Assembly: GCF_002836205.1 (NCBI RefSeq)
Contig: NZ_PJBE01000012.1
Location: forward strand, 372,001-436,000
From: Shewanella sp. Choline-02u-19
GTDB lineage: Bacteria > Pseudomonadota > Gammaproteobacteria > Enterobacterales > Shewanellaceae
Length of the DNA stretch: 64,000 bases
Direction of reading: 5' to 3'
Translations under genes and position numbers: made by a program
Shown here: piece by piece, positions 1 to 8,517 of the stretch
Position numbering within the stretch: position 1 is the first letter of the stretch
Layout: every line of letters starts with the position of its first letter
Notes under the pieces: model-generated
Told to the model about the DNA's origin: nothing
Database searches by the model: none
The model's input: only the letters and a program-made list of their open reading frames with translations

Positions 1-1
1 T

Positions 2-118
2 GAAGCGGCATTTAATAGTCATTGTGAGAAAGAAGCTATTCAACATTACTTTCATCACATCATGCCTGAGCTGGTTGCATCTCACCATGTTGAGACCTAT
101 CACCAAGTTATCGTTTAA
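2..118 (+). CDS. C-terminal fragment of a truncated gene, possibly an ABM-type monooxygenase
   Basis: An open frame enters from the left edge and stops at TAA 116-118, leaving 38 residues that begin EAAFNSHCEK and end YHQVIV. It is followed at once by a strong stem-loop, as expected for a gene end. The pattern with HYFHHIMPEL near the end resembles the C-terminus of small antibiotic-biosynthesis-monooxygenase/quinol-monooxygenase proteins. That is only a resemblance recalled from the family; the fragment is too short to be sure. The start lies outside the window. Confidence 0.5.
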   Translation, partial: EAAFNSHCEKEAIQHYFHHIMPELVASHHVETYHQVIV

Positions 119-130
119 CTTACTTATGTT

Positions 131-157
131 TTAAAGGTGCACTAGGTGCACCTTTAA
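131..157 (+). terminator. Perfect 11-bp stem-loop after the truncated gene
   Basis: TTAAAGGTGCA (131-141) pairs with TGCACCTTTAA (147-157) around a 5-nt loop, 13 nt after the stop codon. There is no long T run after it, so it is either a weak intrinsic terminator or a transcript-stabilising hairpin. The rest of the gap to position 345 shows nothing recognisable. Confidence 0.6.
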
Positions 158-345
158 GGTTATAACCGCATTAACGAGTCTGTTTTTACTGCACTTCAAT
201 ATAGGTTTAACACCTCTCCAAGATCATGGTGTCCAACCCACGATTAGCTCCCCTCTAAGCATGTTACACGGCTAATAAAGGTAGTTTTTTAGCGATAAAA
301 GTGTTCAACTTTATACAGCCATTATTTAATCAGCAAAGGTTTACA

Positions 346-1230
346 GTGCTAAATTATATTGAACCTGTATTTCGTCCACCATCGGAGTGGAAATCATTAA
401 TTCTGCAAGTGACCAATGGCTGCAGTTGGAACCAATGCAGTTTTTGCGATATGTACACCGCTAACCAAAAACGCTTTCGGGCGCAAAAAATAGATAAAGT
501 CGAACAAGATATTGTTGCTGTGTCCAGCTCAAAGGCACATATATCTCGGGTGTTTTTAGCCGATGGTGATGCGATGACACTTCCTTTCTCCAGGCTGGAA
601 GAGATTTGTTTGTTGATAAAAAAACATCTCCCCGCAGTGACTCGGATCAGTAGCTATTGTCTGCCTCGAAACATCAATAATAAAACACCGGAGCAGTTAC
701 AGCGGTTAAAGGAGCTGGGGTTAAGCTTACTCTATATTGGTTGCGAAAGTGGTGATGACGAAGTTTTGCGACGAATCAAAAAGGGTGAAACATTTGCCTC
801 TTCATTGGCTGCTTTACAGAAGATAAAAGCGGCTGGTATAAAATCGTCGGTAATGATCTTAAATGGATTAGGTGGGGTGTCGCTGTCAGTGCAGCACGCG
901 CAGCAATCTGCCAAATTAATGAATGAAGCACAGCCAGAATTTCTGTCAACGTTAGTGGTGACTTTACCACTAGGAACAGAGCGGATGGACGAGGCGTTTG
1001 ACGGGCATTTTCAGCTGCCGAATCAATTACAGTTATTTGAAGAGATGCGAGTACTACTCAGTAATTTAGAGCTAAACAAAACAATTTTCCGCTCAGATCA
1101 TGCCTCCAATTACTTGGTGCTGAAAGGTGTTCTTGGCAAAGATAAGCTAGCGTTATTAAGCCAAGTCGAGGCGGCGGTGAATACACCTGAACGCATTCAA
1201 TTACGGCAAGAGTGGCAGAGAGGTTTGTAA
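346..1230 (+). CDS. Radical SAM protein of unknown substrate
   Basis: This encodes about 294 residues with a radical SAM iron-sulfur site near the N-terminus: NGCSWNQCSFC gives cysteines at about 26, 31 and 34 (CX4CX2C, slightly longer than the usual CX3CX2C). Such enzymes bind a [4Fe-4S] cluster and cleave S-adenosylmethionine to start radical chemistry. The segment with YIGCESGDDEVLRRI resembles the Elp3/COG1032-type barrel. The frame is open from a GTG at 301, but no ribosome site precedes it; the GTG at 346 has AAAGG six bases upstream and gives MLNYIEPVFRPP, so it is preferred. No partner genes are adjacent (the next gene is convergent), so the substrate cannot be inferred. Confidence 0.8.
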   Translation: MLNYIEPVFRPPSEWKSLILQVTNGCSWNQCSFCDMYTANQKRFRAQKIDKVEQDIVAVSSSKAHISRVFLADGDAMTLPFSRLEEICLLIKKHLPAVTRISSYCLPRNINNKTPEQLQRLKELGLSLLYIGCESGDDEVLRRIKKGETFASSLAALQKIKAAGIKSSVMILNGLGGVSLSVQHAQQSAKLMNEAQPEFLSTLVVTLPLGTERMDEAFDGHFQLPNQLQLFEEMRVLLSNLELNKTIFRSDHASNYLVLKGVLGKDKLALLSQVEAAVNTPERIQLRQEWQRGL

Positions 1231-1268
1231 CCGCGGCGCAGCCAATGCTACGCCGATGACAAAGTATG

Positions 1269-2105
1269 TTAAGGCTGTTGAATATGGATCTCTCTCACTG
1301 GGCACGGGATCTCTATTTTGGCCTGTTTTAGCGCCTTTATTAAGCTGGAATTTGTTTGGTACTTATCTTGAAAGTAACTCTCGGTGGCGACCCAATAACG
1401 GATGCCAATTTCAATGCCGATGCTATTAAAATCATTTATCCCAACTTGTGCATGTTCGCCATTACTGACATGAGGGCTATCCGTCAGTACTTTCGATAGT
1501 ATGGCGACGACGGCGTCGGGATCTGATTGATAACTAATATTGAGTTCTGTTTCGACTAATTTATTGGCAAAGGAGTTGTGCAGTACTTCTCCAACAATAT
1601 GCTTATTAGGAACGTTAATCTGTTCTCCCTCTTCGTTAGTTAACACGGTCATGCCTAAGTGGATATCTTTAACTAAGCCACTAACCCCTTTAACTTCAAT
1701 GGTGTTTCCTACAATGAAAGGGCGAGTCACAATAATCGTAATACCCGCGGCATAGTTGGCTAGCATGCCTTGTAATGCGAGACCTGCACCTAAGGATGCG
1801 GCACCAATGGCGGCGACCATGGGGGTCACGCTAATACCGAGCTTCCCTAGCGCGATAACACCCACCAATAAGATCACTAGAATGCGCACAAAATTGCTGG
1901 TGAAATTGCTGAGGGTAACGTCTATGTTATGCTTTTCGAAAAGACGGGTGACAAGATTAGAGGCTTTAGCTGCAATCCATAAGCCGACGAGAAAAATCAG
2001 CGCGGCACCTAAGAGACTAAAGCTATATTGCACGATAAACTCAGTGATCATGCCATAGGCATTTTGCAATTGAGCTATCTCTTGATCTAAACCGGGTTCG
2101 TTCAT
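1269..2105 (-). CDS. mscS: Small-conductance mechanosensitive channel MscS
   Basis: The 278-residue protein (E. coli MscS has 286) is an inner-membrane channel that opens under membrane tension and lets solutes out during osmotic downshock. Hydrophobic segments lie at about residues 27-47 and 68-88, followed by the pore helix TM3 with the Gly/Ala-rich pattern GAASLGAGLALQG and then NYAAGITIIVTRPF, both diagnostic of the family. The rest is the soluble beta and alpha/beta cytoplasmic domain. It is convergent with the radical SAM gene and stands alone. A YnaI/YbdG-type paralogue is less likely because those carry extra N-terminal helices. Confidence 0.9.
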   Translation of the reverse strand: MNEPGLDQEIAQLQNAYGMITEFIVQYSFSLLGAALIFLVGLWIAAKASNLVTRLFEKHNIDVTLSNFTSNFVRILVILLVGVIALGKLGISVTPMVAAIGAASLGAGLALQGMLANYAAGITIIVTRPFIVGNTIEVKGVSGLVKDIHLGMTVLTNEEGEQINVPNKHIVGEVLHNSFANKLVETELNISYQSDPDAVVAILSKVLTDSPHVSNGEHAQVGINDFNSIGIEIGIRYWVATESYFQDKYQTNSSLIKALKQAKIEIPCPVREIHIQQP

Positions 2106-2316
2106 TGATTTGTCCTTTAATACAACATTTTCACTTGGCAGCTTACTGAAGTTAAACTGTTTTGTAACTTGCTATTTACGTTGAAGATACTATCTTTGCA
2201 ACTTTCAAATAGCTATTTTACGATCCGTGAAGACGATCATGGTTTGCAGTGAACGTTCTGTGACATCAACAAGAATAGGTTATTCTCAAGGCTAATTCTA
2301 ATTAATGAGATCAACA

Positions 2317-2775
2317 ATGAAAGCAATTATTCTGATTCTATGTAGTTTGCTTGTCACGCCAGTATGGGCAAATACGTATGTTGTTGGTGACCCAATGGAA
2401 ACCTTAAAACTTCAAGACCAATATGAAGCTGACTATGCGATTGATAGCACTATCAAGCACGTTCTATTCAGTCGTAGCATGGATGGTGGCACACTCATTC
2501 AAACAGCGTTAGAGGAGCAACCTGAGCTGTATAAAAAGGGTGATTTGGCTTATGTTGCCGATATTAGTGGTATGCCTTCGCTTATTGCCCGCTTTGTTGC
2601 GATCCCACAGTTTAAGCAATTTGCTTATCGAGTGGCGCTCGATCGAGACGGTGAGATCACCAAAGCCTTACCAGCTCAGAAAGATCAAGTGACTCTGATT
2701 CAAATTAGCGATAACAAAATTACTCAAATAAGCTATTTTGACTCCGCAGAGTCATTGTTAGAGGCGTTAAAATAA
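2317..2775 (+). CDS. Small exported protein of unknown function
   Basis: About 152 residues with a clear signal peptide (MKAIILILCSLLVTPVWA, cleavage before NTYVVG), so it is probably periplasmic. No catalytic motif is obvious. The C-terminal half, with DRDGEITKALPAQKDQVTLI and ending in ESLLEALK, is reminiscent of thioredoxin-fold proteins of the YtfJ type, but no CXXC is present. An upstream ATG at 2305 is also in frame; the ATG at 2317 has GAGA six bases upstream and gives a typical Sec signal. It is monocistronic and followed by a strong terminator. I do not recognise a specific function. Confidence 0.75.
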   Translation: MKAIILILCSLLVTPVWANTYVVGDPMETLKLQDQYEADYAIDSTIKHVLFSRSMDGGTLIQTALEEQPELYKKGDLAYVADISGMPSLIARFVAIPQFKQFAYRVALDRDGEITKALPAQKDQVTLIQISDNKITQISYFDSAESLLEALK

Positions 2776-2788
2776 ACGTATTAAAAAA

Positions 2789-2810
2789 GGCGCTATAAGC
2801 GCCTTTTTTT
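2789..2810 (+). terminator. Intrinsic terminator
   Basis: GGCGC, a 5-nt loop, GCGCC and then seven T residues, 13 nt after the stop of the small exported protein gene. Confidence 0.9.
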
Positions 2811-2823
2811 AGTTTGCTAATGG

Positions 2824-3039
2824 TTAAGCAGAATGTCCCTTCAAAATATCGTATATCTCCTCTTTTAAATGCAACTTCTTGAGTTTTAGCTCATGCACTT
2901 CAGGGGTGAAATCGCTAGCATCGTGTAACTCCAGATTTTTAATCTCTTCATCGAGTTGATTGTGTTTGTTAAACTTTTTCTGGAAATGAGTATCTGAAGT
3001 CTTAAGTTGACTGATTAATTCTCTATATTCTGGAAACAT
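2824..3039 (-). CDS. YdcH/DUF465 family small coiled protein
   Basis: A 71-residue, highly charged helical protein starting MFPEYRELISQL. This start is typical of the DUF465 (YdcH) family, with FQKKFNKHNQLDEEIKNLE as the usual coiled region and LKLKKLHLKEEIYDIL at the end. The frame extends upstream to 3090, but the ATG at 3039 has AAGGA eight bases ahead and matches family starts, so the longer version is rejected. The cellular role of the family is not established. Upstream lies a 13-bp tandem repeat. Confidence 0.85.
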   Translation of the reverse strand: MFPEYRELISQLKTSDTHFQKKFNKHNQLDEEIKNLELHDASDFTPEVHELKLKKLHLKEEIYDILKGHSA

Positions 3040-3050
3040 GCAGGCTGTCC

Positions 3051-3084
3051 TTTTTCTGATATATTTTTCTGATATATTTTTCTG
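3051..3084. repeat. 13-bp tandem repeat (about 2.6 copies)
   Basis: The unit TTTTTCTGATATA occurs at 3051-3063 and 3064-3076, followed by a partial copy TTTTTCTG. It lies just upstream of the ribosome site of the YdcH-like gene, within its leader or promoter. Confidence 0.8.
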
Positions 3085-3118
3085 GTTCAACTTTAAACTA
3101 GCGCGTTTATTTTGAGCA

Positions 3119-3140
3119 AGTTGTGAGCTAGATCTCGTTC
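3119..3140. promoter_or_regulatory. Candidate CRP site upstream of udp
   Basis: TGTGA-GCTAGA-TCTCG matches the CRP consensus TGTGA-N6-TCACA in the left half and partly in the right, with the central CTAGA often seen in strong sites. It lies about 290 bp before the udp start, far for a single activator site. A second left half-site, TGTGATCGGG, is at about 3341. CRP control of udp is known in E. coli; here it is inference. Confidence 0.4.
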
Positions 3141-3429
3141 TGTAATTTTGTATTTAGATCTGGAACTAAAATTTGTTAAGTAATTGTTTTTATTGGATTT
3201 ACTGGCTGGTTTTTACGCCGAGAGTTTGCGGGTGGATATCAACTGGCACTCTGTAGTGCAGCTGCTATATTTCTATCACTTCTATAAATATTGTTTTGGT
3301 AACTAGATTACGACAATTCATTTACTCTTGGCAGAAAAAGTGTGATCGGGTTAACCTTATCGCGGCCGATACTAGGTTAAAGTCGATTTATTAAGAATTT
3401 TATAATCAAAATTGAAAGGGGTTTTCACA

Positions 3430-4188
3430 ATGTCTGATGTATTTCATTTAGGCTTAACCAAAGAAATGTTGGATGGTGCTAGCTTGGCGATTGTGCCTGG
3501 TGATCCTGAGCGCGTTAAGCGTATTGCCGAGTTAATGGACAATGCGACATTTCTAGCGAGTCATCGCGAGTACACAAGTTATCTAGCATATATTGACGGT
3601 AAGCCAGTTGTTGTATGTTCAACAGGAATTGGCGGGCCTTCAACTTCTATTGCGGTTGAAGAACTTGCTCAGTTGGGCGTTCGTACCTTCTTACGTGTAG
3701 GTACTACTGGCGCTATTCAACCACAGGTCAATGTTGGTGATGTTATTGTCACTCAAGCGTCTGTTCGCTTAGATGGTGCAAGTTTACATTTTGCACCTAT
3801 GGAGTTCCCTGCCGTTGCAAACTTTGAATGTACAACGGCTATGGTTGAAGCATGTCGCGATGCAGGTCTAGAACCTCATATCGGGATCACAGCTTCATCA
3901 GATACTTTTTACCCAGGACAAGAGCGTTACGATACGGTTTCAGGCCGCATTACGCGTCAGTTCAAAGGGTCTATGCAAGAGTGGCAAGATCTTGGTGTGC
4001 TGAACTACGAAATGGAGTCTTCTACTCTGTTTACTATGTGTGCTTCGCAAGGCTGGCGCGCAGCTTGTGTTGCAGGTGTTATTGTTAACCGTACACAACA
4101 AGAGATCCCAGATGAAGTTACAATGAAGAAAACAGAAGTTAGTGCTGTTTCTATCGTTGTTGCAGCAGCGAAAAAACTGCTGGCATAA
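3430..4188 (+). CDS. udp: Uridine phosphorylase
   Basis: This 252-residue cytoplasmic enzyme catalyses phosphorolysis of uridine to uracil and ribose-1-phosphate in pyrimidine salvage. It is near-identical in pattern to E. coli Udp: the N-terminal [18 protein letters not shown] and [20 protein letters not shown] in the phosphate and ribose sites, GTTGAIQP, and NYEMESSTL carrying the ribose-binding Glu-Met-Glu. The frame is open from a TTG at 3412, but the ATG at 3430 has AAAGGGG eight bases upstream and matches the family start. A terminator follows. The convergent downstream gene encodes a Tsx-type nucleoside porin, which fits uptake plus catabolism. Confidence 0.97.
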   Translation: MSDVFHLGLTKEMLDGASLAIVPGDPERVKRIAELMDNATFLASHREYTSYLAYIDGKPVVVCSTGIGGPSTSIAVEELAQLGVRTFLRVGTTGAIQPQVNVGDVIVTQASVRLDGASLHFAPMEFPAVANFECTTAMVEACRDAGLEPHIGITASSDTFYPGQERYDTVSGRITRQFKGSMQEWQDLGVLNYEMESSTLFTMCASQGWRAACVAGVIVNRTQQEIPDEVTMKKTEVSAVSIVVAAAKKLLA

Positions 4189-4233
4189 TGGGAAAGTATT
4201 CCCTATAAGAGGGGTCTATTAGGGAATAAAAAA

Positions 4234-4256
4234 GGCGCATAATGCGCCTTTTTTTT
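4234..4256 (+). terminator. Intrinsic terminator between convergent genes
   Basis: GGCGCA-TAA-TGCGCC followed by eight T residues. The A run on the left side means it can also serve the porin gene on the opposite strand. Confidence 0.9.
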
Positions 4257-4283
4257 ATGCCATGAACTGGCGTTAAAGCTTGC

Positions 4284-5036
4284 TTAGAAGTGGTACTTAG
4301 CGATCACAGAGTAAGTGTTCTGATCGATACCATCAACGCCATACTTGTTTTTCCAGTAATCATATTCGATACCGACAAACAGCTTATTCTTCTTATGTTC
4401 ACCGAGAACAACGGCGCCCAGATCATACTTTAGCTGTGGGTTGAAGTGGAAGTTAGTCTCATATGCATCTTCATCTGTGGCAAACACCCAGTCAAAGAAA
4501 CCATCAAATACGATATTAGAGTCACCGACGGGGAAGTCCATTCTAAATACTGGGGTTAACTGCCAGCCATCACTAATATTGCCACTACCCGTGGCATGTC
4601 TGCGATAAGTATTGAGTTGGAAATAACTAAAGTAGGGAACATGAAGATCCATACCAACACCATATAAAAAGCTCTTTACTGGGCCTTCACCCTCTTCGAA
4701 GGTAAATGCAGCAGATAGGTCGGTAATCGGGCCCATTGCCACTTTTTTACCTAGAATTTTGCTCGCACTCAAGCGCGTAGATATCTCGCCATAGGTGGTG
4801 CTGTCTTTGCCAGCATTTGAGCCGTTAAAGTAGATAACATCTTGGAAAGCAAACCAGTCACCATACTTCCAGTCACCCGCGGTCTCAAAGGTAAATGTTG
4901 TTTGTGACTCAGAGGGTGCTAAATCATAATTATCACCGTAAAGCGCGGTTACACTCGCGTCCCACCAGTTAATCATGCTGTCAGCCATTGCAGTTGGACT
5001 CACTAATAGCGCTAGGCATAGCCATTTCTTGTTCAT
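4284..5036 (-). CDS. Tsx/OmpK-type nucleoside-specific outer membrane channel
   Basis: The 250-residue precursor has a signal peptide (MNKKWLCLALLVSPTAMA) and alternating aromatic beta strands ending in a terminal Phe (YSVIAKYHF), the standard outer-membrane barrel assembly signal. The start of the mature protein, SMINWWDASVTALYG, and DWKYGDWFAFQDV are characteristic of the Channel_Tsx/OmpK family, 12-stranded barrels that pass nucleosides. E. coli Tsx is longer (294 residues). Its placement opposite udp supports a nucleoside substrate. Some OmpK homologues serve as phage or serum-resistance factors, so specificity is inferred. Confidence 0.88.
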   Translation of the reverse strand: MNKKWLCLALLVSPTAMADSMINWWDASVTALYGDNYDLAPSESQTTFTFETAGDWKYGDWFAFQDVIYFNGSNAGKDSTTYGEISTRLSASKILGKKVAMGPITDLSAAFTFEEGEGPVKSFLYGVGMDLHVPYFSYFQLNTYRRHATGSGNISDGWQLTPVFRMDFPVGDSNIVFDGFFDWVFATDEDAYETNFHFNPQLKYDLGAVVLGEHKKNKLFVGIEYDYWKNKYGVDGIDQNTYSVIAKYHF

Positions 5037-5349
5037 CTTAAAACCTTTTTTTAATGCAGCTAACGCTGCTTATTATGTATGCAATATTTACACTCTATGG
5101 TGTATTCAATATATAAGGGCAAAAGCTAAGTTGAAACGCGCGTTATTTAGTCGTTTCAATGGCGAGGAATATAGGCTGAAAGTTAGTAATGTTCAAAGGG
5201 TTTGTTACGCTTTCTTGCACTAGATTGTAAATATTTTGCTGTAAAAGCCTATGGTGCTTAAAGTTGTGTTGGGCGATGGTGTAACGCAATCGCGCTGACG
5301 TTCCATATTAACATGTTTTTATTCAAGTGTTTACTGTTACACTCAAGCG
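5037..5349. other. Intergenic leader region of the porin gene
   Basis: No gene is supported here. The 5' leader of the leftward porin gene contains GCAGC-TAAC-GCTGC (about 5056-5069), a short inverted repeat. A region with TTGCA-CTAGAT-TGTAA (about 5215-5230) has dyad character but does not match CRP well. Short frames crossing this stretch lack ribosome sites. Confidence 0.4.
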
Positions 5350-5379
5350 TTGAAGTTACAAATTATCATCGCCTATACT
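5350..5379 (+). promoter_or_regulatory. Candidate sigma-70 promoter for nfeD-stomatin operon
   Basis: TTGAAG (5350-5355), an 18-bp spacer and TATACT (5374-5379), about 96 bp before the nfeD-like start. Confidence 0.45.
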
Positions 5380-5474
5380 GAATCTCTCTGTTAATGATGG
5401 TGACATATTATGTCGCAATAAAAACAGACAGCTGATATAGTCGATATAAGGACTCTTTCATTTCAGGGGGAAAT

Positions 5475-5951
5475 ATGGAGTTATCAAATCCTATTTTGAT
5501 CTGGGCCTGTATAGGCTTATTTCTGATGTTAGCGGAGATTATTTTACCCGGTGGTATTGTTATTCTCCTAGGTGCAGCGTGTTTAGTGGTTGCTGGAGGA
5601 TTAGCGACTGGGTTGGTTGAAGGTATTGTTCAAAGTCTTACACTTTGGTTCATTACATCTATGGTGTTTATGCTGCTGTTTAGACAAGTCACGCAAAAGC
5701 TTGTGGGTGGCGATGCACATGTCGATAATACAGATGAAGAACTCGATCTCTACAATCAACTTGCTACCGTTAAGCAGACCATTGGGCCAGCACAGAAAAC
5801 GGGCCGTATTGAATTTCAAGGAAGTGAATGGCCCGCATTGGGAGATGGCAGTGAAATTGTTGCTGGTTCTCAAGTTCGGGTGATCTGTAGAGACAATATC
5901 GCGTTAGTCGTCGAACCTCTAGCAGACAAAAATGAAGATTTAGCGAAATAA
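5475..5951 (+). CDS. NfeD-like membrane protein
   Basis: A 158-residue short-form NfeD protein. Hydrophobic helices cover about residues 8-25, 28-48 and 52-68, followed by a soluble OB-fold (about 85-150) with the family pattern KTGRIEFQGSEWPAL and GSQVRVICRDNIALVVEP. NfeD proteins are found next to SPFH/stomatin genes and are thought to help build or organise membrane microdomains with them. That context is present here: two stomatin-like genes follow in the same direction. The ribosome site AGGGGGAAAT precedes the ATG. This is the short form without the protease domain found in long NfeD proteins. Confidence 0.9.
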   Translation: MELSNPILIWACIGLFLMLAEIILPGGIVILLGAACLVVAGGLATGLVEGIVQSLTLWFITSMVFMLLFRQVTQKLVGGDAHVDNTDEELDLYNQLATVKQTIGPAQKTGRIEFQGSEWPALGDGSEIVAGSQVRVICRDNIALVVEPLADKNEDLAK

Positions 5952-5992
5952 ATTAGTCGTTACACTGTCAATATTAGGGAAGGGATCTATAC

Positions 5993-6922
5993 ATGTTTAT
6001 ATTTACACTGTTTGTTTTGTTTGTTTTTTTCATTCTTTATAAGTTGTTACTCATTGTCCCTATGCGCGAAGTCAATGTTATTGAGCGCTTAGGTAAATTC
6101 CGTGCTGTATTACAGCCGGGTTTTCATTTTTTAATCCCATTTTTTGACCGCGTTGCTTATAAACATGAGATCCGCGAGCAGGTACTCGATGTACCGCCGC
6201 AAAGCTGTATCTCAAAAGATAATACTCAGCTTGAAGTTGATGGTCTGGTCTACCTAAAAGTGATGGACGGTAAGCTTGCTAGCTACGGCATTGAGGATTA
6301 TCGCCGTGCTGCGGTCAATTTAGCGCAAACCACAATGCGATCTGAAATCGGTAAATTGAGCTTAAGCCAGACATTCTCAGAGCGAGATAGTCTTAACGAA
6401 TCTATTGTACGCGAAATTGATAAAGCCTCTGACCCTTGGGGGATAAAAGTACTTCGTTATGAAATTAAGAATATCACTCCGTCTCGAAAAGTGATCCATA
6501 CGCTAGAAAAACAGATGGAGGCAGAGCGTCGTAAGCGCGCTGAAATCACTTTGGCTAACGCCGAAAAGGCCGCGATGATAAACCTATCTCAAGGTGAGCG
6601 TCAGGAGGCGATTAATTTCTCAGAAGGTGAAAAACAGCGTCGTATTAACGAAGCAAAAGGCATGGGGCAAGAGATCACTATTATTGCTAAAGCGAAAACA
6701 GAAGGGATGGAACTTGTTTCGGCTGCACTAGCACTAGATGGCGGTAATGAAGCGATGAATATGCAGTTAAAAGAACAGTTCATCAACCAAATTGGCAAGG
6801 TGTTGCATGAGGCCGATGTCTCAATTGTACCAGCGGAATTGGCTAAGCTAGAAGGGTTTTTCGAAGGTATGGAGCAAGTGACTCATGCCGTGTCTGCCAA
6901 TTCAGTAAAAGGAGCACGCTAA
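5993..6922 (+). CDS. Stomatin/SPFH (band 7) protein, first paralogue
   Basis: The 309-residue protein has one N-terminal membrane helix (about 1-22), then the SPFH domain starting REVNVIERLGKFRAVLQPGFHFLIPF and running to about residue 180, then a charged helical region (about 165-235) with repeated N-[FL]-S-x-G-E motifs typical of slipins and QmcA. Such proteins oligomerise on the inner membrane and are linked to FtsH control or lipid domains. The order NfeD, SPFH, SPFH suggests one operon. The stop codon overlaps the start of the next gene by one base (TAATG), so translation is probably coupled. Confidence 0.9.
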   Translation: MFIFTLFVLFVFFILYKLLLIVPMREVNVIERLGKFRAVLQPGFHFLIPFFDRVAYKHEIREQVLDVPPQSCISKDNTQLEVDGLVYLKVMDGKLASYGIEDYRRAAVNLAQTTMRSEIGKLSLSQTFSERDSLNESIVREIDKASDPWGIKVLRYEIKNITPSRKVIHTLEKQMEAERRKRAEITLANAEKAAMINLSQGERQEAINFSEGEKQRRINEAKGMGQEITIIAKAKTEGMELVSAALALDGGNEAMNMQLKEQFINQIGKVLHEADVSIVPAELAKLEGFFEGMEQVTHAVSANSVKGAR

Positions 6923-7863
6923 TGATTGCTGGAATTAATACTGATTTGATTGTTATGGCAATTTGGGGACTTATTTTTGCGGTCTTCGTGATTAAGTTGT
7001 TTCAATCTATTCGATTGGTGCCAACTAAATCAGCTTACATTGTCGAACGCCTCGGCAAATATCATTTGACGCTAGATGCAGGTTTCCATGCATTGGTGCC
7101 GTTTGTTGATAAAGTGTCTTACATCCATGACCTTAAAGAAGAAACTATTGATGTTCCACCGCAGGAGTGTTTTTCATGTGATGAGGTCAATGTTGAAGTC
7201 GATGGTGTTATCTATATTTCGGTTATCGATCCGGTAAAGGCGAGTTATGGCGTAGTAGATTATCGATTTGCGGCAATTCAGTTGGCACAAACCACGACTC
7301 GCTCGGTGATTGGTACGCTTGATCTTGACCGTACATTTGAAGAGCGCGATGTGATTAGCGCCAAAGTGGTTGAGGTGCTTGATCAGGCGGGTGCCATGTG
7401 GGGGATCCGTGTTCACCGTTACGAAATTAAAAACATCACTCCGCCTGAAACAGTAAAAAATGCGATGGAGATGCAGGTTAATGCCGAACGTGAGAAGCGT
7501 GCACTGCTAGCAAAGAGTGAAGGTGATAAGCAAAGTAAGATTAATCGCTCTGAAGGTGTAAAGGCCGAGACAATTAACCACTCAGAAGGTGAGATGCAGC
7601 GCCGGATCAATGAAGCGGAAGGTAAAGGTGAAGAGATCCTAACTATTGCCCGCGCTACAGCCGAATCGATTGAACGCATGGCGGCGGTAATCTCTGCTCC
7701 CGGTGGTAAGAATGTGGTGCGGATGCAGCTAGGGGCACAATACCTAAAGCAGATGGATGGGCTTAGCTCTAGTAAGAGTAAGGTTGTTTTACCAGGTAAT
7801 CTGATGGATTTTGATCACTGGATGAACAGTATAGGCTTAGAGGAGTCGAAGACGGAAAACTAA
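6922..7863 (+). CDS. Stomatin/SPFH (band 7) protein, second paralogue
   Basis: The 313-residue protein is similarly organised to its upstream neighbour: a membrane helix at about 8-26, an SPFH domain from YIVERLGKYHLTLDAGFHALVPF, and a helical stretch with repeated SEG/AEG motifs (SEGDKQSKINRSEGVKAETI region). RYEIKNITPP is shared with the paralogue, which points to tandem duplication followed by divergence. The two may form a hetero-oligomer, as HflK and HflC do, but there is no FtsH-binding signature I can identify. Translation is likely coupled to the upstream gene. Confidence 0.9.
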   Translation: MIAGINTDLIVMAIWGLIFAVFVIKLFQSIRLVPTKSAYIVERLGKYHLTLDAGFHALVPFVDKVSYIHDLKEETIDVPPQECFSCDEVNVEVDGVIYISVIDPVKASYGVVDYRFAAIQLAQTTTRSVIGTLDLDRTFEERDVISAKVVEVLDQAGAMWGIRVHRYEIKNITPPETVKNAMEMQVNAEREKRALLAKSEGDKQSKINRSEGVKAETINHSEGEMQRRINEAEGKGEEILTIARATAESIERMAAVISAPGGKNVVRMQLGAQYLKQMDGLSSSKSKVVLPGNLMDFDHWMNSIGLEESKTEN

Positions 7864-7902
7864 TAATTTTCGTTTATTCAAGCTTTAAGCAATCCACTAA
7901 AG

Positions 7903-7937
7903 ATGCTAGTTTTCCCAATGGAATCTAGCATTTTTTT
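7903..7937 (+). terminator. Intrinsic terminator of the NfeD-stomatin operon
   Basis: ATGCTAG (7903-7909) pairs with CTAGCAT (7925-7931), with an inner TTCC/GGAA stem, followed by six T residues. Confidence 0.85.
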
Positions 7938-8103
7938 GTCTGATATTTACGTTTAATTGAGTGGGCCAAATGTAGATGGCTAAATATTTAATGCCATGGG
8001 TATAGCATGTCACGCCGTAAGTTGAGCTTAGCGTCTATATCTATATCTGTCTTTGCTCGGAGTAAAATGGCGGTCAACACACCTTTAAAATCGGGTAGAT
8101 TGT

Positions 8104-8517
8104 ATGGCTTTTGAAGATAAGTTTAGGCTAAGTTGCCACGCTGTTATATTACGACAAGGCCCTCATGAGACTGAAGTCTTATTGCTAAAGGCAACGTATG
8201 GAACACTGTCATGGGGCTTGCCTGGTGGGGCGTTAGAGCCCGCAGAGACAATTCATCAAGCGCTTATTCGAGAATGTCATGAGGAGCTAGGGTTCACCGT
8301 CAACATTAGTTGTTTGACGGGGGTTTATTATTACAGTGCCTATAATTCCCAAGCTTTTCTGTTTAAATGTGAGATGAATGAATTTGATGAAATAAAATTG
8401 AGTGATGAACATTCAGAATATGAATTCATGCCCATCTCTTCGCTTTCTGCAGTACAGAGAACGAGAGTAGTTGATTGCATAGAATTTAACGGAATAGTGA
8501 TTAGCCGTAAGTTTTAA
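8104..8517 (+). CDS. Nudix hydrolase
   Basis: The 137-residue single-domain protein carries a complete Nudix box (GX5EX7REUXEEXGU) read as GGALEPAETIH followed by RECHEELGF, at about residues 41-64. The Glu residues that bind the catalytic metal are all present. Nudix enzymes hydrolyse nucleoside diphosphates linked to another moiety; the exact substrate cannot be told. WGLPGG before the box is the classic strand lead-in. The 3' end overlaps the convergent GGDEF-EAL gene by 17 bases. Confidence 0.9.
   Translation: MAFEDKFRLSCHAVILRQGPHETEVLLLKATYGTLSWGLPGGALEPAETIHQALIRECHEELGFTVNISCLTGVYYYSAYNSQAFLFKCEMNEFDEIKLSDEHSEYEFMPISSLSAVQRTRVVDCIEFNGIVISRKF

Noticed and set aside
4975..5223. 82-codon plus-strand frame in the porin leader
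   Set aside because: It begins inside the porin signal peptide on the other strand and has no ribosome site.
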